Source: a bacterium (GTDB taxonomy: Bacteria; Desulfobacterota; GWC2-55-46; DRQE01). From it: a stretch of 9,062 nucleotides of DNA. The stretch's first letter is position 1. Every line of letters begins with the position of its first letter. Below the pieces are notes generated by a model that was not told the origin of the DNA, made no database searches, and saw nothing but the letters and a program-made list of their open reading frames with translations. Made by a program: the position numbers and the translations under genes. Below, piece by piece: positions 1-6,651 of this stretch. The stretch is taken from assembly GCA_027017505.1 (NCBI GenBank), contig JALUQR010000167.1, positions 1-9,062 on the forward strand, read 5' to 3'.

Positions 1-1209
1 AAGGAGATTTGCAAGGTACTTAAGTGGTATCCTCATCAGCTCCACATCGTTGAAGAACTCCATGCTCTCGGGGTCATATGTGCCACCCGCATCACCCTTT
101 GCCTGGTGGAGTATGGGTGAAAGTGGCGGCAGGTAGAAGTTCATGGGAACCGTTCTGAACTCCGGGTGATGTGGCAGGGCTATACGCCACTTTTTGAAGA
201 GCTTGTATGCAGGTGAATGCTGGGCAGCCCATATCCAGTTTTCCTCAACACCACTGTTTTCTGCAGCCTCCACAACCTTGGGGTCCTCGGGGTCAAGCAC
301 TATCTCACGCATGGCCTCAACGAGCCTGTCATCGGGCTGTTTTGCCACATCCTCTATCTTATCAGCATCGTAGAAGAGCACACCCACGAACCTTATCCTT
401 CCCACACATGAGTGTGCACATGCGTTAAGCTCGCCTATCTCAAGCCTTGGATAGCAGAATATGCACTTCTCGCTCTTACCCGTGTTCCAGTTATAGTAGG
501 GTTTCTTATAGGGACATGCACTTACACAGAAGCGCCATGCCCTGCATGTATCCTGGTCTATGAGCACTATGCCGTCCTCACCCCTCTTGTATATTGCGCC
601 TGACGGACAGGATGCAACACACGCAGGGTTCAGACAGTGGTTACATATTCTGGGGAAGTAGAAGTAAAAGAGCTTGTGGAAGTGGGTGAGCATCTGCTTC
701 TGGCTTTCGCTGAGTCCCTTAAGGTTCGGGTCATTTGCAGCATAGAGGGGTGAACCACCGAAATCGTCATCCCAGTTTGGCCCAAGTGCCACCTTGTCCA
801 TGAACTCGCCCGTTATAAGGCTCTTTGGCCTTGCAACGGGCTGGTCATCTCCCAGGGGTGCGTTAAAGAGGTTGTCATAGTCAAATGTAAAGGGCTCGTA
901 GTAGTCATCTATGGTTGGAAGATTTGGCTGGAAGAATATGTTGGCAAGGGTCCTGAGTTTGCCAGGACCCTTCAGAAGCTTAAGCCTCAGTGCCCCTGTG
1001 GAGGTTACCTCCCAGCCACCCATGTAGCGCTGTTGGTCCTCCCAGGTAAGGGGATAACCCGCACCTGGCTTGGTCTCCACATTGTTCCACCACATGTATT
1101 CAGCGCCCTGACGGGTGGTCCATATGTTCTTGCAGGATATACTGCATGTATGACACCCTATACATTTATCAAGATGAAAACACATGGAAAGCTGTACTCT
1201 TATATCCAT
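1..1209 (-). CDS. narH: Nitrate reductase beta subunit NarH (3' end cut by window edge)
   Basis: This is the iron-sulfur electron-transfer subunit that passes electrons from the membrane cytochrome b subunit to the NarG active site. The first 403 codons are present; family members are about 490-510 residues, so roughly the last fifth lies beyond base 1. I see four cluster motifs: C16-C19-C22-C26 (CIGCHTCSISC), C189-C192-C197-C201, C222-W225-C228-C232, and C249-C252 with C264-C268. Trp at position 225, in place of a cluster Cys, is the known mark of the [3Fe-4S] site of NarH, giving three [4Fe-4S] clusters and one [3Fe-4S]. Stretches such as NNVETKPG, RSLITGE-like RPKSLITGE and GEDGIVLIDQD match NarH closely by memory. 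The start ATG overlaps the narG stop (TAATG), with AGGAGGTG at 1218-1225 inside the end of narG, so translation is probably coupled. Nitrite oxidoreductase beta subunits of the same family are the main alternative. Confidence 0.95.
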   Translation of the reverse strand, partial: MDIRVQLSMCFHLDKCIGCHTCSISCKNIWTTRQGAEYMWWNNVETKPGAGYPLTWEDQQRYMGGWEVTSTGALRLKLLKGPGKLRTLANIFFQPNLPTIDDYYEPFTFDYDNLFNAPLGDDQPVARPKSLITGEFMDKVALGPNWDDDFGGSPLYAANDPNLKGLSESQKQMLTHFHKLFYFYFPRICNHCLNPACVASCPSGAIYKRGEDGIVLIDQDTCRAWRFCVSACPYKKPYYNWNTGKSEKCIFCYPRLEIGELNACAHSCVGRIRFVGVLFYDADKIEDVAKQPDDRLVEAMREIVLDPEDPKVVEAAENSGVEENWIWAAQHSPAYKLFKKWRIALPHHPEFRTVPMNFYLPPLSPILHQAKGDAGGTYDPESMEFFNDVELMRIPLKYLANLL

Positions 1210-4200
1210 TACCATTTCACCTCCTGGTTTCTCATTTTCCTTACAAGTATGGTTGTATCCCTGATAATCGGGATTGGACCCCACGCGTTAAACCCGTAGG
1301 AGAACTGCCCGTATCCACCACACATAAGGGTTGGTTTGAGACGCTGGCGTGTAAGTGAGTTGTGGAATCCACCCCTTATCTTGTTACGCTGTTCTGCCTT
1401 GGGTATATTTATCGTCCTCTCCATAGAGTGGTACGCAAAGGCAACACCCTGGGGTATCCTTGCGCTCACTATGGCCCTGCAGACGAAGATACCGTTGTCG
1501 TTGTAGGCCTCCACCCAGTCGTTGTCCTTTATACCCACGCTTTCTGCATCCTTGTCGTTGAGCCATATGGTGTTACCACCCCTGGAGAGGGTCAGCATCC
1601 TCAGGTTATCGTAATGGGTTGAGTGTATCTGCCACTTGCCATGGGGTGTGATGTAGTTACACACTATGGCATCGGTCTTATCGCTCTTCTCTATCTCGTT
1701 CATCTTTCTGGGGTCCAGCTTGTACTTGTGGGTTACCACACCCTCACCGAACTGCAGGAAGGTGGGATGGTCCAGGTAGAAGTGTTGTCTGCCCGTAAGG
1801 GTTCTCCAGGGTAGCCTGTAGTCTATCTGCAGGCAGAACCCCGTGTAGGCCCTTCCCTCACGGGTGTCACCACTCCACATCGGGCTGGTGAGCCACCTTC
1901 TGGGCTGGGCAGATATGTCATCGTAGGTCATCCTCACCTCTCTTGTGGGAAGTCCTATCTCATCCGCAATGCCGTGGTACTCCTCGTACTCCTTCACCTC
2001 GTCTCCATAGATGGCCTTAACCGCCTTCTTTGCCTCCCTGTAGAGCTCACCGTGCAGACCCGTGTGGTGCTCCTCTATCTTCCACTGTCTGTAGTTTACC
2101 TCTCCGTTGGTCAGACTCGAGAAGAACATTATCACATTGGCAACATACTTTGCCTCTTCAAGGGATATGTACTTCTGACCACCCCACTCGACCACAGGTG
2201 TGTGCTCCTTGCTCATGTACTCCTCGTATAGGGGCCCACCATCGAGCATTATACCGTGGAACCCGTATTTACCCTTCATAAGCGGGCCGAGTGAGATGTA
2301 ACGGTTGTAGATGTTGGCATAATCCCTCTCAACCACAACCATGGTTGGCATGGTTTTGCCGGGTATGGGGTCACACTCGCCCTTCTTCCAGTCCTTTATA
2401 CCGTCAAGGGCAGGCTGTGTAATCTCACCCGGGGTATCATGCTGTAGTGGTGCTGCTATTATATCCTTTACAGGGCCTGAGAAGTGTTTCTTCGCTATCT
2501 CACTGAACTTCTTTGCAAGGAACTTGTAAGCATCCCAGTCGCTCTTTGCCTCCCAGTTGGGCGGTACAGCAGCACCCATGGGGAGTATATATGAATGGAG
2601 GTCTGTTGTGTTTATGTCCTCCTTCTCATACCAGTGTGCAGCGGGCAGTACTATATCGCAGTAAAGAGGCGTGGTGTTCATCCTCATGTTGAGGTCCACC
2701 AGAAGATCGAGCTTTCCTATGGGGCTTTCCCTGTAGGTTATCTCCTCAACATAGGGCTTTGCAGCCTCCTCTGCACCCACATTGTGATGGGTTCCGAGCA
2801 GGAACTTGAAGAAGAACTCCTGCCCCCTCGCACTCGAACCAAGGGCATTACCCCTCCATATCATCCACACCCTCGGCCAGTTCTCAGGGGCATCGGGGTC
2901 CTCTATGGCGAACCTGAGTGAGCCATCCTTGAGCTTTTTGACCACATAGTCTATTATCTCCGCATCTGTCTTTGCCCCGTTCTTCTGTGCCTCCTCTGCA
3001 AGGGCTATGGGGCTCTTGTTGAACTGTGGATACCAGGGCAGATGCCCCATCCTTACAGCCCTCACATTGAAGTCAGCGGTGTGTTTGTAGTCCAGTTTGT
3101 CAGGATCGGGCACCTTGTGGTAGTCTGTTATTGCAGAGTCATACTTCCACTGCTCTGTGTATATGTACCAGTAGCTGGGTGTGTTCTGCTGACGCGGAGG
3201 CCTTGCCCAGTCAAGTGCGAAGGCAACCTGACCCCATGCATCAAACGGCGCAAGCCTTTCCTGACCAACATAGTGGTTCATGCCTCCACCGTTTCTTCCA
3301 ACACATCCGCAGAGCATAAGGGCAGCTGTAAAGGCACGATAGATGAGGTCCGCATGGTACCAGTGGTTGATGCTGGCTCCCACTATTACCATGCTTCTGC
3401 CCTTTGTAACCTCTGCGTTGGACGCAAACTCCCTTGCAACCTGTATGACAGTGTCCCTGCCTATACCGGTGTACTTCTCCTGCCATGCGGGTGTGAAGGC
3501 CTTGTCATCATCATAGCTTGTTGTGTAGTCACCGCTGAGACCCTCTCTTGCCACACCAAACTGCGCCATGTGCAGGTCAAACACCGTGGTAACAGGCACC
3601 CTTCCCTCTGTAACCGTATCAACATACTTTACGGGTACCTGCCTCTTGTAGACCTCTCCTGTATCGAGCTCGTAAACATTTATCTCAAGGGCATCATCCT
3701 TTATATCCAGAAGCGTGAGTGCAGGGTCTATATCCTCGTTGGTCTTTCCGTCCTTAAGAAGGGTGTTCCACTTGCCCTCGCTCTCCTTCTTCTGTGGATA
3801 CCTGTAGCCTATACCACCGTAGACTATCCTTGGCTTCTGGGTCTTGGTATCCCACATTGCGAACTTCCACTCGGGGTTGTCCTCGTCCTGGTAGTCCGCA
3901 AGGTCACATGCCCTTAAGTATCTGCCCATCTCCCAGCCATCCTCACCCTTCTGGAGCTTCACAAGATGGGGCATGTCTGTGTAGTTCTTCACATACTGCA
4001 CAAAGTATGGAACCTCTCTGTCCACATAGAACTCTTTGAGTATCACATGGTTGACCGCCATCCAGAATGCCCCGTCAGAGCCTGTCTTGACGGGTAGCCA
4101 GAGGTCTGCATACTTTGTGACCTCAGAGTAGTCAGGCGACATGACCACAACCTTTGCACCACCGTGCCTTACCTCGCTTATGAAGTGGCAGTCTGCGGTT

Positions 4201-4937
4201 CTTGTCCTGTTGGGTGTGGAGCCCAGTATGACTATGTAGCCGGAGTTATACCAGTCTGCACTCTCGCACACATCGGTCTGCTCACCCCATATCTCAGGTG
4301 ATGATGGAGGAAGGTCTGTGTAATAGTCATAGAAGCTCATGCTCACCCCGCCTATGAGCTGGTGATACCTTGCACCTGCTGCGTAGCTGACCTGGCTCAT
4401 GGCAGGTATGGGCGAGAAGCTTATGTTACGGTCTGGCCCGTACTTCTTTATGGTGTATATCTGGGCAGCTGCTATAATCTCGCAGGCCTCATCCCAGGTA
4501 TACCTGCGGAAACCACCCTTTCCTCTTGACCACTTAATCTTTTTGCTCTTCTCGGGGTCTTCAACAATGCTTGCCCATGCGTCAACAGGGTCACTGTACT
4601 TTTTCTTTGCCTCTCTCCAGTACTCCAGAAGTGTGCTCCTTATGTAAGGATACTTTATCCTTACCGGGCTGTACACATACCACGAGGAGGATATACCCCT
4701 CTGGCATCCCCTGGGCTCATAGGGTGGTATGTGTTCCTGAAGCAGGGGATAATCCGTTGCCTGGAGTTCCCAGGTGATAAGCCCGTCCTTCACATACACC
4801 CACCAACTGCATCCGCCCGTGCAGTTGTTACCGTGGGTGCTTCTTACGGTCTTATCGTACTGCCATCGGTTGCGATAAAACTCCTCCCAGCCTCGTTTAG
4901 CCGGGTTAACTACATCCTGTATCCATGAAGTAGCCAT
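1209..4937 (-). CDS. narG: Respiratory nitrate reductase alpha subunit NarG (molybdopterin)
   Basis: This is the catalytic subunit, with a bis-MGD molybdenum centre, that reduces nitrate to nitrite on the cytoplasmic side of the inner membrane. Its 1242 residues match the usual NarG length. The N-terminal [4Fe-4S] (FS0) ligands are H35, C39, C43 and C78 in the motif HGNNCTGGC plus RGCQRG. The molybdenum-ligand Asp is D208 in YYTDLPP, equivalent to Asp222 of E. coli NarG. Other near-identical family blocks are FSPIPAMS, GEQTDV, GRSMVIVGA and CGCVGRNGGG. There is no twin-arginine signal, which argues for the cytoplasmic NarG type and not the exported Nitrospira/anammox-type nitrite oxidoreductase or the DMSO-reductase-like exported enzymes. 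The start is supported by AGGGAGGT at 4943-4950, five bases upstream. It overlaps the cytochrome c gene by 32 bases and narH by one base, so the three are probably one operon. In principle the enzyme could run as a nitrite oxidoreductase; sequence alone does not settle direction. Confidence 0.96.
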   Translation of the reverse strand: MATSWIQDVVNPAKRGWEEFYRNRWQYDKTVRSTHGNNCTGGCSWWVYVKDGLITWELQATDYPLLQEHIPPYEPRGCQRGISSSWYVYSPVRIKYPYIRSTLLEYWREAKKKYSDPVDAWASIVEDPEKSKKIKWSRGKGGFRRYTWDEACEIIAAAQIYTIKKYGPDRNISFSPIPAMSQVSYAAGARYHQLIGGVSMSFYDYYTDLPPSSPEIWGEQTDVCESADWYNSGYIVILGSTPNRTRTADCHFISEVRHGGAKVVVMSPDYSEVTKYADLWLPVKTGSDGAFWMAVNHVILKEFYVDREVPYFVQYVKNYTDMPHLVKLQKGEDGWEMGRYLRACDLADYQDEDNPEWKFAMWDTKTQKPRIVYGGIGYRYPQKKESEGKWNTLLKDGKTNEDIDPALTLLDIKDDALEINVYELDTGEVYKRQVPVKYVDTVTEGRVPVTTVFDLHMAQFGVAREGLSGDYTTSYDDDKAFTPAWQEKYTGIGRDTVIQVAREFASNAEVTKGRSMVIVGASINHWYHADLIYRAFTAALMLCGCVGRNGGGMNHYVGQERLAPFDAWGQVAFALDWARPPRQQNTPSYWYIYTEQWKYDSAITDYHKVPDPDKLDYKHTADFNVRAVRMGHLPWYPQFNKSPIALAEEAQKNGAKTDAEIIDYVVKKLKDGSLRFAIEDPDAPENWPRVWMIWRGNALGSSARGQEFFFKFLLGTHHNVGAEEAAKPYVEEITYRESPIGKLDLLVDLNMRMNTTPLYCDIVLPAAHWYEKEDINTTDLHSYILPMGAAVPPNWEAKSDWDAYKFLAKKFSEIAKKHFSGPVKDIIAAPLQHDTPGEITQPALDGIKDWKKGECDPIPGKTMPTMVVVERDYANIYNRYISLGPLMKGKYGFHGIMLDGGPLYEEYMSKEHTPVVEWGGQKYISLEEAKYVANVIMFFSSLTNGEVNYRQWKIEEHHTGLHGELYREAKKAVKAIYGDEVKEYEEYHGIADEIGLPTREVRMTYDDISAQPRRWLTSPMWSGDTREGRAYTGFCLQIDYRLPWRTLTGRQHFYLDHPTFLQFGEGVVTHKYKLDPRKMNEIEKSDKTDAIVCNYITPHGKWQIHSTHYDNLRMLTLSRGGNTIWLNDKDAESVGIKDNDWVEAYNDNGIFVCRAIVSARIPQGVAFAYHSMERTINIPKAEQRNKIRGGFHNSLTRQRLKPTLMCGGYGQFSYGFNAWGPIPIIRDTTILVRKMRNQEVKW
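1218..1225 (-). promoter_or_regulatory. Ribosome binding site of narH
   Basis: The minus strand reads AGGAGGTG, a near-perfect Shine-Dalgarno sequence, eight bases upstream of the narH ATG and within the last narG codons. It fixes the narH start at the TAATG stop/start junction. Confidence 0.85.
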
Positions 4938-5499
4938 CTCTTACCTCCCTCCTTTTCCACCATAATTTTCTCCAAAGGGCATCATGTGCTGTGCCCTGAC
5001 ACCTCTTTCTGTAACGGTTGCTCCAGATGATACTGAAAAATACAAGCATTACTATTGAACCTATTATGCCACCGGTGAGGAATTTACCTCCTCCTCCTGC
5101 AGGACTCTCGCTTGCAACAGCACTGAAGAATGCCTTAAGATGCTCCACCTCTTCGTCTGTCACCTTATGGCGCGAGAAGATAGGGCCCATCACAGGTACA
5201 CCCTCGCTATTAATCCAGTTGGGATCAAGCAAGAATGGTTTCTGCTCCCATACTTTTGTAAGATCAGGTCCAAGGGTGCCACCACCGAGGGCACCTATCC
5301 TGCCAGCGTTGTGACAGGATATACACGGAGGACCACCATTGGTAAATGAACGCTCCCCTGTAAAGAGCGCCCTGCCAACATCAGCATCACCCTGTGCAGA
5401 ACTCATCGCAGGCACCATAAAGAGCAGTCCTGCAGACAGCAGTGCAACGAGCAAGAGAACCCTTGCCACCAAAAGCCTCCTTGTTACACGACGGACCAT
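4906..5499 (-). CDS. Tail-anchored mono-heme cytochrome c, first gene before narGH
   Basis: A 197-residue c-type cytochrome, probably carrying electrons in the periplasm next to the nitrate reductase. Residues 1-35 form a signal peptide (basic start, hydrophobic 9-29, possible cleavage after SSA at 33-35). The heme-binding motif is CISCH at 59-63, and M104 in PVMGP is a likely sixth ligand. A Gly/Pro linker (133-138) leads to one membrane helix at about 141-160 and a basic tail (161-197) that should lie in the cytoplasm. The start has a strong AAAGGAGG 8 bases upstream (5507-5514). Its 3' end overlaps narG by 32 bases in another frame, so it is probably co-transcribed and coupled with narG. 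Thermus narC, a cytochrome c encoded before narGHJI, is a precedent for position but is a different, di-heme protein, so I do not transfer the symbol. The exact electron partner is inferred, not shown. Confidence 0.88.
   Translation of the reverse strand: MVRRVTRRLLVARVLLLVALLSAGLLFMVPAMSSAQGDADVGRALFTGERSFTNGGPPCISCHNAGRIGALGGGTLGPDLTKVWEQKPFLLDPNWINSEGVPVMGPIFSRHKVTDEEVEHLKAFFSAVASESPAGGGGKFLTGGIIGSIVMLVFFSIIWSNRYRKRCQGTAHDALWRKLWWKRREVRDGYFMDTGCS
4943..4950 (-). promoter_or_regulatory. Ribosome binding site of narG
   Basis: The minus strand reads AGGGAGGT, followed five bases later by the narG ATG. It lies inside the last codons of the cytochrome c gene, so ribosomes finishing that gene end 32 bases past the narG start. 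This supports the chosen start and suggests translational coupling. Confidence 0.8.
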
Positions 5500-5506
5500 T
5501 ATATAC

Positions 5507-5514
5507 CTCCTTTC
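5507..5514 (-). promoter_or_regulatory. Ribosome binding site of the cytochrome c gene
   Basis: The minus strand reads AAAGGAGG, ending 7 bases before the ATG at 5499. It follows the U-tract of the leader hairpin (5518-5525) by only a few bases, so translation can begin only on transcripts that have passed the terminator-like hairpin. Confidence 0.8.
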
Positions 5515-5517
5515 TTT

Positions 5518-5570
5518 AAAAAATAATGCCAGAGACAGACAGCACCTTCAGGCGCTGTCCACCCTGGCAT
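5518..5570 (-). terminator. Intrinsic terminator or attenuator in the cytochrome c-narGH leader
   Basis: Read on the minus strand, this is a long hairpin followed by a U-tract. The outer stem pairs 5564-5570 with 5526-5532 (ATGCCAG/CTGGCAT, 7 bp). After a small internal loop, an inner stem pairs GACAGCGCC with GGUGCUGUC around a UGAA loop (nine pairs, one of them G-U). That G-U would be an A-C mismatch in plus-strand RNA, so the structure favours minus-strand transcription. UAUUUUUU follows directly. Because a strong promoter lies about 60 bases upstream and the cytochrome c RBS begins a few bases downstream, I read it as an attenuator in the leader; it would also stop read-through from the cytochrome b gene. 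Confidence 0.7.
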
Positions 5571-5591
5571 ATTTTAATATTGAGCCTCTTG

Positions 5592-5608
5592 ATGGGTTTA
5601 GCTCCCAT
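5592..5608 (-). other. Small leader hairpin with possible pseudoknot
   Basis: In the minus-strand transcript, AUGGG (5608-5604) pairs with CCCAU (5596-5592) around a seven-base loop AGCUAAA. Loop bases AGC could also pair with GCU at 5585-5583, giving a short H-type pseudoknot. It lies about 20 bases into the predicted leader, ahead of the terminator-like hairpin. It could be part of a sensing element for a ligand or a protein; I do not recognise a known riboswitch class, and the structure may be chance. Confidence 0.3.
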
Positions 5609-5631
5609 TCCCGCCCCCTTAATTTAAGCGA

Positions 5632-5661
5632 ATTATATGACTTTTGTCATAAAGTTGTCAA
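5632..5661 (-). promoter_or_regulatory. Sigma-70-type promoter of the cytochrome c-narGH operon
   Basis: On the minus strand, TTGACA (5661-5656) is followed after 18 bases by TATAAT (5637-5632); both hexamers are exact consensus. The start of transcription would fall near 5625, giving a leader of about 125 bases before the cytochrome c ATG. A promoter this strong would normally need restraint, which fits the palindrome in its spacer and the hairpin with U-tract in the leader. Confidence 0.75.
5636..5651. promoter_or_regulatory. Palindromic operator candidate between -35 and -10
   Basis: TATGACTTTTGTCATA is a perfect inverted repeat with six-base arms and a four-base spacer. Its TGAC-N4-GTCA core resembles half-site architecture used by CRP/FNR-superfamily regulators. 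It lies in the promoter spacer and covers most of the -10 hexamer (centre near -18), so a bound dimer would most likely repress. Which regulator binds cannot be told from the sequence. Confidence 0.5.
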
Positions 5662-5690
5662 GAGAAATTGTAGGGTTAGATTAAATTTTT

Positions 5691-5706
5691 TTAAGCAATT
5701 GCGTAA
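5691..5706. promoter_or_regulatory. Second palindrome upstream of the nar promoter
   Basis: TTAAGCAATTGCGTAA is palindromic except for one mismatched pair, with a perfect GCAATTGC core. Its centre is about 73 bases upstream of the predicted start of cytochrome c-narGH transcription, a distance compatible with an activator site. It also lies just after the cytochrome b stop codon in AT-rich sequence, where imperfect palindromes occur by chance. Confidence 0.3.
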
Positions 5707-5740
5707 GTTGTTATTTTTAAATGAAAATTCAGGGCAAGTT

Positions 5741-6466
5741 TCAGGAAAAATCCTCCTTTTTGAGCTCCTCTTCGTGGTAGTATTTACTGCCGTTTATCAT
5801 CGAGGAAAAAAGCCCCCTTCTTTCTCCAACCTCGTGGAGTACAAGCCCCGTAAGGTGGGCTACAAGGTAGAATATGATGAAGTAGAATCCGAACTCGTGT
5901 ACCTCTTCGAAGACCTCCTCAATACCCTCCTCTTCTTCCTCGTTTTCGTCTCCATGGGCTATTGCGGTGCCTGCGTGTGTTACAAACCCCTGTTTAACAA
6001 TGAGATTTCCTGGAAACATCTTGAACTCCTCACCTGCCAGTATGATGCCAGATATGACCTGTGTGGTGAGCACCATAAAAAGGGCTATGTAGAAGAGGGA
6101 GGCAAGCGGGTTGTGCCCTATGTTTACAGGTGGCAGACCCTTAAGTCCACCGAGTATCCACCTTATGTGTCCCCATATATCGGACCACTTAAGTCCTATT
6201 ATGTCAGACCACCTTGCGTATCTGTTACCTGCAAATCCCCATACAATGCGCAGTATGAAGGCAACCGCCAGTATGTGTCCTATGTACGCGTGGGTTTTCA
6301 GCAGGGGTTCAAGGGAGTCCTCCTCTATGCCCATATCCTCAAGCCACTCATAGCACACTATGAGCAGAAGAAGCGTTATAACCAGCAACGCAATGGTCCA
6401 GTGAAGCACCCTCAACTGCCAGTCCCAAACCTTTACCTCTACGAGTCCTCTTCTTCTCTCCTCCAT
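5741..6466 (-). CDS. Membrane cytochrome b, b561/Ni-Fe-hydrogenase type
   Basis: A 241-residue integral membrane di-heme cytochrome b of the bacterial b561 / hydrogenase b-subunit family. Such proteins pass electrons between a quinone and a redox partner outside the membrane. Four helices are visible at about 21-38, 58-78, 120-143 and 189-212. Candidate heme-ligand His are H22, H59, H64, H190, H204 and H211, placed as in this family. It is not NarI: length and the N-terminal LRVLHW motif are those of b561-type proteins. The loop between helices 3 and 4 carries a strongly acidic run (about 173-189) that should face the periplasm. The ATG has a GGAGGG about 14 bases upstream (6481-6486), longer than ideal, but no better in-frame start is visible. 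It is separated from the cytochrome c gene by a regulatory gap with its own promoter, so it may be a separate transcript. A role in quinone oxidation feeding the cytochrome c is inferred from context. Confidence 0.85.
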   Translation of the reverse strand: MEERRRGLVEVKVWDWQLRVLHWTIALLVITLLLLIVCYEWLEDMGIEEDSLEPLLKTHAYIGHILAVAFILRIVWGFAGNRYARWSDIIGLKWSDIWGHIRWILGGLKGLPPVNIGHNPLASLFYIALFMVLTTQVISGIILAGEEFKMFPGNLIVKQGFVTHAGTAIAHGDENEEEEEGIEEVFEEVHEFGFYFIIFYLVAHLTGLVLHEVGERRGLFSSMINGSKYYHEEELKKEDFS

Positions 6467-6651
6467 ATCTGTCTGGACAGCCCTCCTTCTTAATAGAGAA
6501 ACTTATATGAAAATGCCAGTATGTCAAGCCACACAGGGGGCTATTTTCCTCTATAATATCGGCATGAGGGTAAGAATCCATAACTGTTGACTTTAAGAAT
6601 GCAAAAATGTTAATTTAAGCTTTCAAATAAAACCAAGGAGTATATCTAATC
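6467..6651. promoter_or_regulatory. Divergent intergenic region, cytochrome b versus tolQ
   Basis: These 185 bases separate two divergent units. On the plus strand TTGACT (6587-6592) is followed, after 18 bases, by TAATTT (6611-6616) with an extended TG at 6608-6609; this is a fair candidate for the tolQ promoter, ending about 35 bases before the start codon. On the minus strand TTGACA (6527-6522) is a perfect -35 hexamer, but the only good -10 (TATAAG) is just 14 bases away, so the cytochrome b promoter remains uncertain. No RNA gene or repeat was seen. Confidence 0.4.

Larger units (their letters stand above)
5500..5740. other. Regulatory gap between cytochrome b and cytochrome c genes
   Basis: This is 241 bases with no convincing gene on either strand and clearly richer in A and T than the flanking genes. 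Going in the direction of minus-strand transcription it holds an imperfect palindrome, the TTGACA/TATAAT promoter with an embedded operator-like palindrome, a small leader hairpin, the terminator-like hairpin with U-tract, and the RBS of the cytochrome c gene. Confidence 0.7.

Noticed and set aside
3042..3917. A 291-codon open frame on the plus strand inside narG
   Set aside because: It is fully antisense to strongly conserved NarG sequence; its composition (Cys, Val and His rich) is what the reverse strand of such a gene gives.
1209..4937. Periplasmic nitrite oxidoreductase or DMSO-reductase type II alpha subunit
   Set aside because: There is no twin-arginine signal and the residues around the metal ligand and the FS0 cluster follow NarG throughout, so the cytoplasmic Nar type is better supported; reaction direction in the cell is still open.
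5339..6493. A 384-codon open frame on the plus strand opposite the cytochrome b gene and the regulatory gap
   Set aside because: It runs antisense to a clear cytochrome b and across the AT-rich promoter region, has no recognisable domain, and its codon use is unlike the real genes.
6511..6518. ATGCCAG shared with the base of the leader hairpin at 5526-5532
   Set aside because: The match is only seven or eight bases with different flanks and no matching second arm; likely chance.
6505..6535. Possible sigma-54 (-24/-12) promoter for the cytochrome b gene around the TGGC/GGCA sequences
   Set aside because: The GG and GC dinucleotides are not at the required spacing.
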